A stretch of DNA of 64,000 nucleotides from Acidobacteriota bacterium (GTDB lineage Bacteria; Acidobacteriota; Vicinamibacteria; Marinacidobacterales; SMYC01), in the NCBI GenBank assembly GCA_004356105.1, contig SMYC01000069.1, positions 1 through 64,000 on the forward strand, in the 5' to 3' direction. Position numbers and translations under genes: made by a program. Shown here piece after piece: positions 54,061-62,124 of this stretch. Below the pieces are notes generated by a model. The model saw only the letters and a program-made list of their open reading frames with translations, ran no database searches and had not been told where the DNA came from. Positions within the stretch are counted from its first letter, which is position 1. Every line of letters begins with the position of its first letter.

Positions 54061-54777
54061 ATGGACAATCTAGGCCTAGATGGGCTCAAGAAACACATCC
54101 CGAATATCGTTACCGTGACGGGCATGGGATGCGGATTCTTTTCCATCCTCTCGAGCCAGCGCGGTGCGATAAGTACCGCACTACTTCTACTGTTATGTGC
54201 CGGCCTCTGCGACATTCTCGATGGAAAGCTCGCCCGAATCTTGGGAACGTCCTCGCGCTTCGGCGGGGAGCTCGATTCGCTCGCCGACGCTATTTCCTTT
54301 GGCGTGGCACCGAGCATCTTACTTTACGAGACATCGCTTTATCGGCTCGGATGGTTTGGTGGGGCCTGTGCCTTCTTCTTTACCGCGATGGCGGCCTTTC
54401 GTCTCGCCCGTTTCAACCTTCCCTCGGCTGAGCACGATCGCCGGGACGTGTTTCGAGGGTTTTCGACGCCTACTGCCGCTATCTATGTCGGCACCTTTGT
54501 CGTGATGAGTGACCGCCTGCCGAGCGAGCTCGGTGCCTTTTATGCCGTGGCACTTGGTGGGCTCATGGTCTCGCGCGTTCCTAGCCCAGCCTTCAAAGGT
54601 GCTGGCGTCTCGTCGATCTATCTCGTCGTCGGCCTCCTCAATTCGCTAGCTCTTTTTCTTTGGCCCAGCTTCTGGACTTTTGCGTGGTGGAATCTCTATA
54701 CGGGTTTCGTTCTTTGCCTGGCCTACAATATTTCATCGAAAATCCAAGCTCGGTCCGAATCTGCATCGCCGGGATAG
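54061..54777 (+). CDS. pssA: CDP-diacylglycerol-serine O-phosphatidyltransferase
   Basis: 238 residues with about seven helices. The CDP-alcohol phosphatidyltransferase motif is complete: DILDGKLARILGTSSRFGGE then LDSLADAISFG (D-G-x2-A-R ... G-x3-D-x3-D). The N-terminal IPNIVTVTGMGCGFFSIL is typical of PssA type II. It makes phosphatidylserine, precursor of phosphatidylethanolamine. It follows lpxA by 105 bp on the same strand; no decarboxylase gene is adjacent. Confidence 0.9.
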   Translation: MDNLGLDGLKKHIPNIVTVTGMGCGFFSILSSQRGAISTALLLLLCAGLCDILDGKLARILGTSSRFGGELDSLADAISFGVAPSILLYETSLYRLGWFGGACAFFFTAMAAFRLARFNLPSAEHDRRDVFRGFSTPTAAIYVGTFVVMSDRLPSELGAFYAVALGGLMVSRVPSPAFKGAGVSSIYLVVGLLNSLALFLWPSFWTFAWWNLYTGFVLCLAYNISSKIQARSESASPG

Positions 54778-54829
54778 AAGAGAACGATCGCCGAACCGCT
54801 GAGCTCCGTGGCGGTCGGGGTTTCTGCAA

Positions 54830-55291
54830 TTAGAGCCAGCGCCGAACCTGGGACTTGTAGTGGCGATAGGTGTCACCGAAGGCGCGCTCCAGATAGGCTT
54901 CTCCGCGCGCGATGACTTGGCGGGTCATCACGAAGAGTAGTGGCACGAGCAGCAATATCACCCACAAGCTATTCATCCAGAGGCCAATCCCGACATAGAG
55001 CGTTGCGAGCGCCACATAGAGCGGGTTGCGCGTGAAGCGGTAGGGCCCGCTGTTCACAATCGTCGAGCTTGGCTGATCGGGTCGGATCGTCGTCTCGTGG
55101 CGGCGCAGCTCGCGGAAGCCGGAGACACTGATCGCGATCGCGATGACGATAAAAACGATCCCGAGCGCTGTCGCGTAAGAGTTCGGCACGACGGTGAGAG
55201 GGTGCATTCGGGAGAGCAGCAGCCCAGCGGCGAGAAAGCTCAAGTAAATGAACGGCGGCGGAAAGCGGATGCCCGCGTGATCTTCACTCAC
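54830..55291 (-). CDS. isoprenylcysteine carboxyl methyltransferase-like membrane protein
   Basis: 153 residues with about four helices. The C-terminal motif block GPYRFTRNPLYVALATLYVG, LERAFGDTYRHYKSQVRRWL is the standard PEMT/ICMT-like signature (RNPxY, E..L...FG..Y..Y....RRW). Such enzymes methylate lipids or prenyl-cysteines with SAM; the real substrate in bacteria is generally unknown. Convergent with pssA. Confidence 0.85.
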   Translation of the reverse strand: MSEDHAGIRFPPPFIYLSFLAAGLLLSRMHPLTVVPNSYATALGIVFIVIAIAISVSGFRELRRHETTIRPDQPSSTIVNSGPYRFTRNPLYVALATLYVGIGLWMNSLWVILLLVPLLFVMTRQVIARGEAYLERAFGDTYRHYKSQVRRWL

Positions 55292-55403
55292 CCCTCACTC
55301 ATACCGCAACGGGGCTTCTGGCGCAATCCACGTCGCGTTGACGTAGACGGGCGGGCGGCTGGCCGATACACTCGTTCCACAACCTTTGGGAACGGACGCA
55401 TTG

Positions 55404-56969
55404 ATGCGGCTCGCTATCTTTCATGGCTTCGAGCTCACGGGCTCGGCAGCAACGAGTACACGCGCTATCTGTCGCGGGCGCTGGCCCGGCACGGCCATGA
55501 CGTCCAAGTCCTGTGCCGCGAGCCCCATCCGGCGGATATCCCGCACGTGGCGCGCGCCTTTGCCTGGGATGCGTCGGGAAAGAGCCGACAGCTCTTCTCG
55601 CGTGACGTCGGAGACGAAGGCGTAACGCTGCACCAGCTTGCGAACGGAGCGGTGCGACCCGTTTACGTCACCGACAAACAACGCGCCGGAAACGTGAAAG
55701 CCTTCGAGTCGCTGACGGATGACGAGCTCTCCGCCTATCACGCGGAGAGCGTGCGGCTCGTCGACCTCGTTTTGGGCGAGCACCCGTCGAGCTCGTGCAC
55801 GCCAACCATCTCGTGTGGTAGCCCTGCGTTCTTGCCGACACGTCGCATCCGTTCATCGTGTTTCCTCACGGGAGCTCTATCGAGTACACCATTCGCAGAG
55901 ACCACCGCTATCGTGGCCACGCCGCGTTAGCACTGCGTGCGGCGAGGGGCATCATCACTGGGAACCAGGAAGTGCTCGATCGCATTCTCGACCTCTATCC
56001 CGACGAGCGTGACGCGCTACAGGCGAAGAGCACCATCGTGGGTGTGGGCGTTGATACGTCGTTGTTTCGTCCCGTGACTCGCTCCGAGCGCAAGAAGACG
56101 GTGTCTCGGGTCCAGGGGCCTCGCGGCGGGAAGACGATCGCGCAATCTCGCGAGCTCGTCGAACGGCTCGAACGGGGAGAGCTCGATGCGATGACGCGTT
56201 ACCACGGAACCTATGACCAGGCCGTGCCCGACGAGCAAGTGAAGGAGAAGATCGCGTGCATTCCCTGGGACGAAGGCCGGATACTGCTTTTCGTTGGTGC
56301 GCTTACGGCCGGGAAGGGAATCCAAACGCTTTTGTGCGCACTACCGGCGATCCTGCGTGAACATTCGGATACCCATCTCGTCATTGTCGGGAGCGGCGCC
56401 TATCGCGAGGTTCTCGAGGCACTGGTCTATGCGAACGCGGCCGGCCGACAGAAACTGTTCGACTATCTCGTCGCCCATGGTTTCGACCTCGACCGCAGCG
56501 CGCTTACAGGTGGCTGGGAGGGGCTTTCGGGCGCGGTGCCCGCTTATCCCGGCCTCGAAGAACACGTACACTTTCTCGGCCGACTCCCACATGCGTTGTT
56601 GCAGTTCGTCGTGCCGTGCGTGGACCTTGCCATCTTTCCCTCCGTGGTGCCCGAAGCCTATCCTCTGGTTCTGATGGAATCGCTCGCAGCCGGCGTCCTC
56701 CCGCTCGTTTCTGATTTCAGCGGTTTCGCCGACGGACTAGATCAACTCGAGGTTTTCTTTGGAAGGGATCTGGTCGACCGGCTTCGCCTGCCATTCGCTC
56801 CGGCCGAGCGCGTGGAAGGTATGATCGACCGGGTTTGTGGCTTGTTGAGGGATTTCCCGACGAAGAGACCCACGAGCGATTGCGCGCCGTGGCGGTCGAG
56901 CACTTCGACTGGGACGTCCGCGCCCGCGAGATGGCGGCCGCCTATCGTCGCTTCGCTGCGCGAAGCTAG
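55404..56969 (+). pseudogene. glycosyltransferase (GT4-like), three frameshifts and a stop
   Basis: Frame 1 starts at ATG 55404 (MRLAIFHGFELTGS). A missing G in GGCTCGGCAGC near 55443 shifts reading to SNEYTRYLSRALARHGHDVQ and VLCREPHP. Near 55785 the frame changes again, to PVELVHANHLVW, then TAG, then PCVLADTSHPFIVFPHGSSI and the glycosyltransferase core (GRILLFVGALTAGKGIQTLL, VGSGAYREVLEAL, FPSVVPEAYPLVLMESLAAG). Near 56860 a third shift restores FPDEETHERLRAVAVEHFDW and the stop at 56969. Four lesions make expression of a full protein very unlikely. Intact relatives transfer sugars for envelope glycans. Confidence 0.8.
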
Positions 56970-56978
56970 GGAGAGTTC

Positions 56979-57152
56979 TTACTCACGGCGCAACGCGGTC
57001 ACCGGCGCGATCCGCGTCGCACGTCGGGCTGGTACATAGCTTGCTAGAAGCGCCACGATTCCGAGAAAGAGGGTGAAGGTGATGAGCGTTACCGGATCAT
57101 TGGCGCGGACGCCGAAGAGAGGCCCCGTCATCACCCGTGCTGCCGCGAACGA
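56979..57152 (-). pseudogene. MacB/ADOP-type permease, C-terminal remnant
   Basis: Minus strand: LFGVRANDPVTLITFTLFLG followed by IVALLASYVPARRATRIAPV and TALRRE with the stop at 56979. This is the last helix and the P-A-R-R-A box of MacB-like ABC permeases (ADOP proteins). The remaining 700 or more residues are gone. Confidence 0.65.
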
Positions 57153-57216
57153 AGGATTGCATGCTGCCTCCTGGTCTCATTAGACGAAAAGAGCAGGCGG
57201 GGAGTTTGCTCGAACG

Positions 57217-58236
57217 TCAGTCGGGCACGATCCCGAGAGGGTCTGGTGCGTCAGGGTCGACGCCGAGGGTCTCCGCCATCTCCTGCGCGCTGCGGTCGAT
57301 GAGGAACTCGGCCCAGAGAGGGAAGTGGTCCGAAACGCGGTGGGTCATGGCGTTTGTCGAGAGCTCCGGAAACAGAGCCCCAACGAAATCGATGACCCCG
57401 GCGGCATTGTTAAACGTGAGCTTCATGTCGTCCCCCATGAACCACGCAATTTGATCGTAGAACTTGGGCTCGTTCCCCGCGGTGGTCTTGAGCCCGTGGA
57501 GCTGCGCTGGAACCACGAGCCCGGTCGACACGAAAGCTTGAAAGAGCGGGTTGTCCCCTCGGCGATCGATGTTGAAATCGCCAAGCACGATGACGCTCCC
57601 GATCTCGCGATCGTTCTGGCGGGCCCGATCGCGAAGGTCCTTCGCGACGACTTTAGCGAGCTTTTCGAGCTCCGGGATCCGGTTGGCAGGTATATCGCCG
57701 AACTTGATGTGCGTGGTCACGAGTGAGAAACGCATGTGGCCCGCGTCGAACCCGACGATATACGGCGTTCGGTCGAACTGCTCGGCCGGATCGCCCGCAT
57801 CCGTTTCTGGGAGAACGATCTCTCCCGCTAGCCCAGACAGCTTGACTCGGCGGCGATCGAAAACGAAACCGAGACGCTCGGTGTTTCCGGCCGATCCGGC
57901 GCTGACGTCGGTGAGGATGAGGTCCCAGTCGGGCCCGAGAAACTCATCAACGAGCGCCCGCACCGCGACCGTGTCGCGTTTGATCTCCTGTATCGCGACG
58001 ACGTCGAATCGCCGGAGAATCTCTGCGATCGAGGCCAGCGCTCTCAGGTTTCTTTTCGGACTATCGTCGTTTTCGGTGAACTCTGGATGAAAGCGTCCGA
58101 GAGCTCGGATGTTCCAGGAACCGATGACGAGATTTTCATCGCTACGCTTGCTAGGAATGCCCGATGCTGAGATGCGACGCCTGAGCCTCGCGATGTCCTC
58201 GACGACTTGGACGGGATAGTCCGCATGCGTCAACAC
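57217..58236 (-). CDS. endonuclease/exonuclease/phosphatase family protein
   Basis: 339 residues with the DNase I-like fold: NLVIGSWNIRALG, VVAIQEIKRD (metal Glu), FSLVTTHIKFGD, IVLGDFNIDRRGDNPLF (Asp-x-Asn), and the C-terminal VSDHFPLWAEF (Asp-His). No signal peptide is seen. The family includes nucleases and phosphodiesterases; the substrate cannot be read from sequence. The start at 58236 gives a reasonable N-terminus. The DUF4440 gene ends 9 bp upstream on the same strand. Confidence 0.82.
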   Translation of the reverse strand: MLTHADYPVQVVEDIARLRRRISASGIPSKRSDENLVIGSWNIRALGRFHPEFTENDDSPKRNLRALASIAEILRRFDVVAIQEIKRDTVAVRALVDEFLGPDWDLILTDVSAGSAGNTERLGFVFDRRRVKLSGLAGEIVLPETDAGDPAEQFDRTPYIVGFDAGHMRFSLVTTHIKFGDIPANRIPELEKLAKVVAKDLRDRARQNDREIGSVIVLGDFNIDRRGDNPLFQAFVSTGLVVPAQLHGLKTTAGNEPKFYDQIAWFMGDDMKLTFNNAAGVIDFVGALFPELSTNAMTHRVSDHFPLWAEFLIDRSAQEMAETLGVDPDAPDPLGIVPD

Positions 58237-58245
58237 GGACGATGT

Positions 58246-58629
58246 TTACCCCTTGGCGTTCCAGATATCGCGATGCATGAGCCACTGGCCGTCGACTTTC
58301 TTCCACACAACGATAAACTTCGCCACCATCTGCGTGGCCTCGCCTCCGGCGGGGGCAAAATCGAGCGTGGCTTCGCCGATCTCGCAGGCCGCGTCGTCTG
58401 AGATGAGCTCGAGATCCACCGTCTCGAGCTTGACGGCTTTCAAGCCCATATCGTTGACGACCGAGCCCCAGAGACCACGCAGAGCCTCGTGCCCTTTGAC
58501 CACGGGACCGTCCGGGGGAAGAGCGACGCCGTCCTCTGTATAGATGGCGGCCATCCCTTCGATATCGCCCTTCGCGGCCGCTTCCTCGAACCGACGGTTG
58601 ACCCTTGCGATTTCTTCACTGCTCATCAT
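58246..58629 (-). CDS. DUF4440/SgcJ-like NTF2-fold protein
   Basis: 127 residues, single cone-shaped NTF2-like domain: EEIARVNRRFEEAAAKGDIE, MAAIYTEDGVALPPDGPVVK, ending FIVVWKKVDGQWLMHRDIWN. Family members are often ketosteroid-isomerase-like or act as small dimeric accessory proteins. No catalytic assignment. An AGGAGGGC site precedes the ATG. Cotranscribed with the EEP gene by position. Confidence 0.82.
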   Translation of the reverse strand: MMSSEEIARVNRRFEEAAAKGDIEGMAAIYTEDGVALPPDGPVVKGHEALRGLWGSVVNDMGLKAVKLETVDLELISDDAACEIGEATLDFAPAGGEATQMVAKFIVVWKKVDGQWLMHRDIWNAKG

Positions 58630-58726
58630 GCCCTCCTTTAGACAGGAAGCCCGGAGAGTTTACGAAACGTGTATGGGGGTGTGCAAGTGACGGCAGGCTA
58701 TCGACGATCAGCTATTATGGGGGAGC

Positions 58727-59776
58727 ATGAAAATCGCCGTCTTGCTATCCGGGGGTGTGGACAGCTCGGTGGCGCTGAGCCTTTTGAAAGAGGAGGGGCA
58801 CGACCTCACAGCTTTCTACCTCAAGGTGTGGCTCGAGGACGAGCTCGCTTATCTCGGCGAGTGCCCGTGGGAGGAAGACCTCGAGCTTGCCCGCGCGGTC
58901 TGCGATCGCTTCGATGTGGCGCTACAAGTGCGCTCGTTGCAAAAAGAATATTGGGATCGCGTCGTGCAGTACACGATTGACGAGCTGCGCGCCGGCCGCA
59001 CGCCGAGCCCCGATATCTTCTGCAACCAGCGGATAAAGTTCGGCGCGTTCTACGACGAGATCGACACGAGCTTCGAGCGCGTGGCGACGGGCCACTATGC
59101 CCGGCTCGAGCCGGTGAACGGTCTTGTCCTTCTCAAGAAGGGCGTCGACCAGGTCAAGGACCAAACGTATTTCTTGTCGCACATGTATCAAGAACAGCTC
59201 CAGCGTGCATCGTTTCCGATTGGCGCGCTCCAAAAGTCTGAGGTGCGCCAGCGCGCCGCCGCGCTCGACCTGCCGAATCAGGCGCGTAAAGACAGCCAGG
59301 GCATCTGTTTCTTAGGGAAGATCAAATATAGCGCGTTCGTGCGCCATCATCTCGGAGAGCGAGAAGGCGATGTCGTCGAGCTCGGAACTGGAAAAGTCCT
59401 CGGCGCCCATCGAGGCTACTGGTTCCACACGATCGGCCAGCGGCAGGGGCTCGGTCTTTCGCATGGCCCTTGGTTCGTGCAGAACAAAGACCTCGCGCGG
59501 AATATCGTCTATGTGACGCACGCGGACAGGTTGGAGCAGTCGGCGAAGGACCGCTACTGTGTGGAGAAGCTCCATTGGATCGTGGGCCCGCCTTCGGCGC
59601 GCGAGCTGCAAGTGCGGATCCGGCACGGACGCGCTCTCTTCGACGCGGACGTCGAGCTCACCGACGACGGAGCGCGTGTGCATCTCGATCGAGGCGAGAC
59701 CGGAATTGCTCCCGGGCAGTTCACGGTTTTTTACGATGGAGACGTCTGTTTAGGCGGCGCGAGGATCGTCGGCTAG
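58727..59776 (+). CDS. mnmA: tRNA-specific 2-thiouridylase
   Basis: 349 residues; thiolates U34 of Lys, Glu and Gln tRNAs. The PP-loop is LLSGGVDSSVALSLL; the two catalytic Cys are in SPDIFCNQRIKFGAF and DSQGICFLGKIKYSAF. GHYARLEP, KDQTYFLSHMYQEQLQ and WFHTIGQRQGLGLSHGPW are further strong matches. The C-terminal barrel ends with GIAPGQFTVFYDGDVCLGGA. Normal length. Confidence 0.94.
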   Translation: MKIAVLLSGGVDSSVALSLLKEEGHDLTAFYLKVWLEDELAYLGECPWEEDLELARAVCDRFDVALQVRSLQKEYWDRVVQYTIDELRAGRTPSPDIFCNQRIKFGAFYDEIDTSFERVATGHYARLEPVNGLVLLKKGVDQVKDQTYFLSHMYQEQLQRASFPIGALQKSEVRQRAAALDLPNQARKDSQGICFLGKIKYSAFVRHHLGEREGDVVELGTGKVLGAHRGYWFHTIGQRQGLGLSHGPWFVQNKDLARNIVYVTHADRLEQSAKDRYCVEKLHWIVGPPSARELQVRIRHGRALFDADVELTDDGARVHLDRGETGIAPGQFTVFYDGDVCLGGARIVG

Positions 59777-59797
59777 AGACTCATGGTAATCTAGTCC

Positions 59798-60394
59798 ATG
59801 AGCTTCACGGTTCAGCGAAAGGCCGCTCAGTACGAGGATGTCTTGTCGGCGCCCGAACATCTCGTTGCCGAGATCCTGGACGGAGAGCTCTTTACTAGCC
59901 CGCGACCTGCCGTCCGACATGCGCGCGCGGCCTCGATACTCGGGGCGGATCTCGTGAGCCAATTCGATGGTCCCGGCGGTGAAGGCGAGAGCCCCGGAGG
60001 GTTGTGGTTTCTGTACGAGCCCGAGCTTCACTTCGATGATGACGTGGTCGTGCCCGACATCGCGGGCTGGCGCCGTGAGTGTGTTCCCGAGCTGCCTGAC
60101 GTGGCGTGGTTCGACGTCGCGCCGGACTGGCTGTGCGAAGTGATCTCGCCAAGCACTGAGTCCATCGACCGGGGACGCAAACTCCGCATCTACGCCAGGG
60201 AGGGCGTCTCGCACGTGTGGCTGTTGAATCCTGTAGTCAAGCTACTCGAGGTCTATCGCTTGACGGAAGGAAACTGGATCCTGGTGAAGACTGCTGTCGG
60301 AGACGATGCTGTTCGGGCCGAGCCGTTCGATGCTATCGAGATGGAAATGTCCCGTTGGTGGCTCCCCGAAGCTCTGCCATCCAGCGAAGCGTGA
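59798..60394 (+). CDS. Uma2-family (DUF820) putative endonuclease
   Basis: 198 residues; restriction-endonuclease-like fold of the Uma2 family. HLVAEILDGELFTSPRPAVR, VVPDIAGWRRE, WLCEVISPSTESIDRGRKLRI and EGVSHVWLLNPVVKLLEVYR are characteristic, with E-x-D/E-x-K type metal residues (PD... E-V... K). These genes are common, often multi-copy, and their biological role is unclear. 21 bp after mnmA. Confidence 0.85.
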   Translation: MSFTVQRKAAQYEDVLSAPEHLVAEILDGELFTSPRPAVRHARAASILGADLVSQFDGPGGEGESPGGLWFLYEPELHFDDDVVVPDIAGWRRECVPELPDVAWFDVAPDWLCEVISPSTESIDRGRKLRIYAREGVSHVWLLNPVVKLLEVYRLTEGNWILVKTAVGDDAVRAEPFDAIEMEMSRWWLPEALPSSEA

Positions 60395-60567
60395 GAGCCG
60401 GGTCGCCGAAGACCTCGTAGTGGTCGGGAAGGCGAAGGTTAAAGTTAAACGATCCTAGAAAGTAGCCTGGCTTTCTTTCGAAAACCAGACCACACTGGGG
60501 GCACGATTTCGAAGGCCCCGAAATCCGTTCATAGACGGTGCCCTGGAGGCATTCCGCGGCCTCGCTC
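60365..60567 (-). pseudogene. DUF983-like remnant
   Basis: A minus-strand frame without a start reads SKSCPQCGLVFERKPGYFLG, strongly reminiscent of DUF983 membrane proteins (CPxCGLxFEREPGYF). It is bounded upstream by TAA and continues downstream into sequence antisense to the Uma2 gene. The membrane helices that should follow are missing. About 60 residues in total, only 20 clearly homologous. Confidence 0.45.
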
Positions 60568-60580
60568 AGTTATCGGTGGA

Positions 60581-60811
60581 TCAGGACGCAGCGCGGAGCT
60601 CTTGTTCGGCCTGAAGCCAGTCCGCATTCGGATTGCCCGAATTGCAGCCGCTCGTGTAGAGATCGAAAGCACGGAGCCGGATGGTGTCTTCAGCAACCTC
60701 TGTCGTTTTTACTTCCGTCACGGTCGTTTCGGGTTTCTTGGTCGCCCGCCGCGGCTTGCGCGCCGTGGTCGTCTTCTTGATCGTGGATTTCTTCGTCACT
60801 TTCTTAGCCAT
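60581..60811 (-). CDS. DUF2934 protein with Lys-rich head
   Basis: 76 residues from ATG 60811. The N-terminal 30 residues are a Lys/Thr-rich, histone-H1-like stretch (KKVTKKSTIKKTTTARKPRR); the rest is DUF2934: IRLRAFDLYTSGCNSG then ADWLQAEQEL. Proteins combining a basic tail and DUF2934 are common in Acidobacteriota and Betaproteobacteria; DNA binding by the basic part is likely but unproven. The track start at 60904 adds a Cys-rich piece without support. Confidence 0.7.
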   Translation of the reverse strand: MAKKVTKKSTIKKTTTARKPRRATKKPETTVTEVKTTEVAEDTIRLRAFDLYTSGCNSGNPNADWLQAEQELRAAS

Positions 60812-60940
60812 GTTGGGTCTTGTTGCTCCTTTGTTGCAAACACACAGAAAGCTGCAAAGTCTGCAGCATCCGGTTTGGTTACCTTTTCGTGGGAGAGTTC
60901 CCAAGAAAGATTAGCAATAACCCATCAGACTCGCAAGAAA

Positions 60941-61636
60941 TTAGTCCCGTCGCCACACTTTTTCGAGCCATCGGCCCGCTTCGTGTAGATATTCGGTGAA
61001 TCCTGCGACATTGTAATGCGTCACATCGTCGACGACGGTGAGCTCGACATCCGCCGCGTTCCAGGCGCGCAGCTGCTCGATCGCCGTCTTGGTCGGCTCG
61101 AGGGCCACGACGCTATCGATGCGCGAATGGATGGCATAGAGCGGCAGCTTCGTGAAGACGCGCAGCTTGTCTTCCGGGACGCCCCTCGGCGCTCCTGCCA
61201 TCGGTACCACGCCGGTGAAGCGGTCGGGATGTCGGCTCGCGATGGTCCACGTACCCATGCCGCCCATGCTGTAACCTGTCAGGACGATCCGTTCTGGGTC
61301 GATGCGGTAGCTTTTCGTGAGGAAGTCGAGAAGGTCGAGAACCACCCTTTCGCTGTCCGGGTTGGTCCACCCCTGGCCCGGACTGTCCGGGGCTGCGATG
61401 ATGGCACCGAGCTCGCGCAAGCCTGGCTCGACGAGGCTCGTCAAGATCCCGCGGCCGAAATGCGCGCGGTTCTTGCCGGCAAAGTGGAGGGCCACGACGA
61501 GCGGCCGAGCCTCGCCCGGGTCGAAGCCTTCGGGAATAGAGAGAGAGTAGACGACGGGGGCGGCTTTTTCCCGCTCTAGCGTGAGGTCGTAGATTCCGGG
61601 AGTCGTGGCGAGCTGCAAGGCCATCAAGAACCACAT
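60941..61636 (-). CDS. alpha/beta hydrolase (esterase/depolymerase-like)
   Basis: 231 residues from ATG 61636, which shares its A with the TAA of the previous gene (TAATG). The catalytic triad is visible: Ser in LTGYSMGGMGTW, Asp in YAIHSRIDSVV and His in DDVTHYNVAGF. A weak hydrophobic start (WFLMALQLATTPG) may be a signal peptide. The family includes PHB-depolymerase-like and feruloyl-esterase-like enzymes. The longer track ORF (to 62134) overlaps the CoA-binding gene out of frame. Confidence 0.8.
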   Translation of the reverse strand: MWFLMALQLATTPGIYDLTLEREKAAPVVYSLSIPEGFDPGEARPLVVALHFAGKNRAHFGRGILTSLVEPGLRELGAIIAAPDSPGQGWTNPDSERVVLDLLDFLTKSYRIDPERIVLTGYSMGGMGTWTIASRHPDRFTGVVPMAGAPRGVPEDKLRVFTKLPLYAIHSRIDSVVALEPTKTAIEQLRAWNAADVELTVVDDVTHYNVAGFTEYLHEAGRWLEKVWRRD

Positions 61637-62124
61637 TACTGCAAGCCGCCGCGAACCGACGTGATCCGGTTCGTGTTGAACCCGAGCCAATGCATGCGGC
61701 CCACGTAGCGCGCGTGCTCGACCTTGATACAGCGGTCCATGATCACACAAACACCGCCGTCCTCGGCTATGCGCGCGCCTTCCTCGTTGATCACGCTGAA
61801 CTGGCACCAGAGAGTCTTTGCCTTCACGGCCACGGCTTCTTCCGCGATAGCCGGAAGAGCCGCCGGAGCGCGGAAAACGTTGACGATATCGATCGGGACG
61901 GGCACGTCCTTCAGGCTCGGATAGCTCGTCTCGCCGAGGATTTCCGACTCCCGCGGGTTCACCGGGATGACGGTGTATCCGTGGCGTTTGAGATAGAAGC
62001 CGACGAAGAAGCTTGCGCGCAGAATGTTGGCCGAGAGCCCGACAACGGCCACCGTCTTCGAATTGTGAATAACGTTCTGGATCGTTTCGGTGTTTTGGTA
62101 ACGGGTGATATCGAAGCCGCTCAT
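61636..62124 (-). CDS. CoA-binding domain protein (YccU-like)
   Basis: 162 residues from ATG 62124, overlapping the metY stop by 4 bp (ATGA). A single Rossmann-type CoA-binding domain: KTVAVVGLSANILRASFFVG, YTVIPVNPRESEILGETSY, ending with CIKVEHARYV. The conserved Cys-Ile-Lys-x-E-H is typical of stand-alone CoA-binding proteins. Function unknown; it probably binds CoA or a nucleotide. Cotranscribed with methionine genes. Confidence 0.87.
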   Translation of the reverse strand: MSGFDITRYQNTETIQNVIHNSKTVAVVGLSANILRASFFVGFYLKRHGYTVIPVNPRESEILGETSYPSLKDVPVPIDIVNVFRAPAALPAIAEEAVAVKAKTLWCQFSVINEEGARIAEDGGVCVIMDRCIKVEHARYVGRMHWLGFNTNRITSVRGGLQ

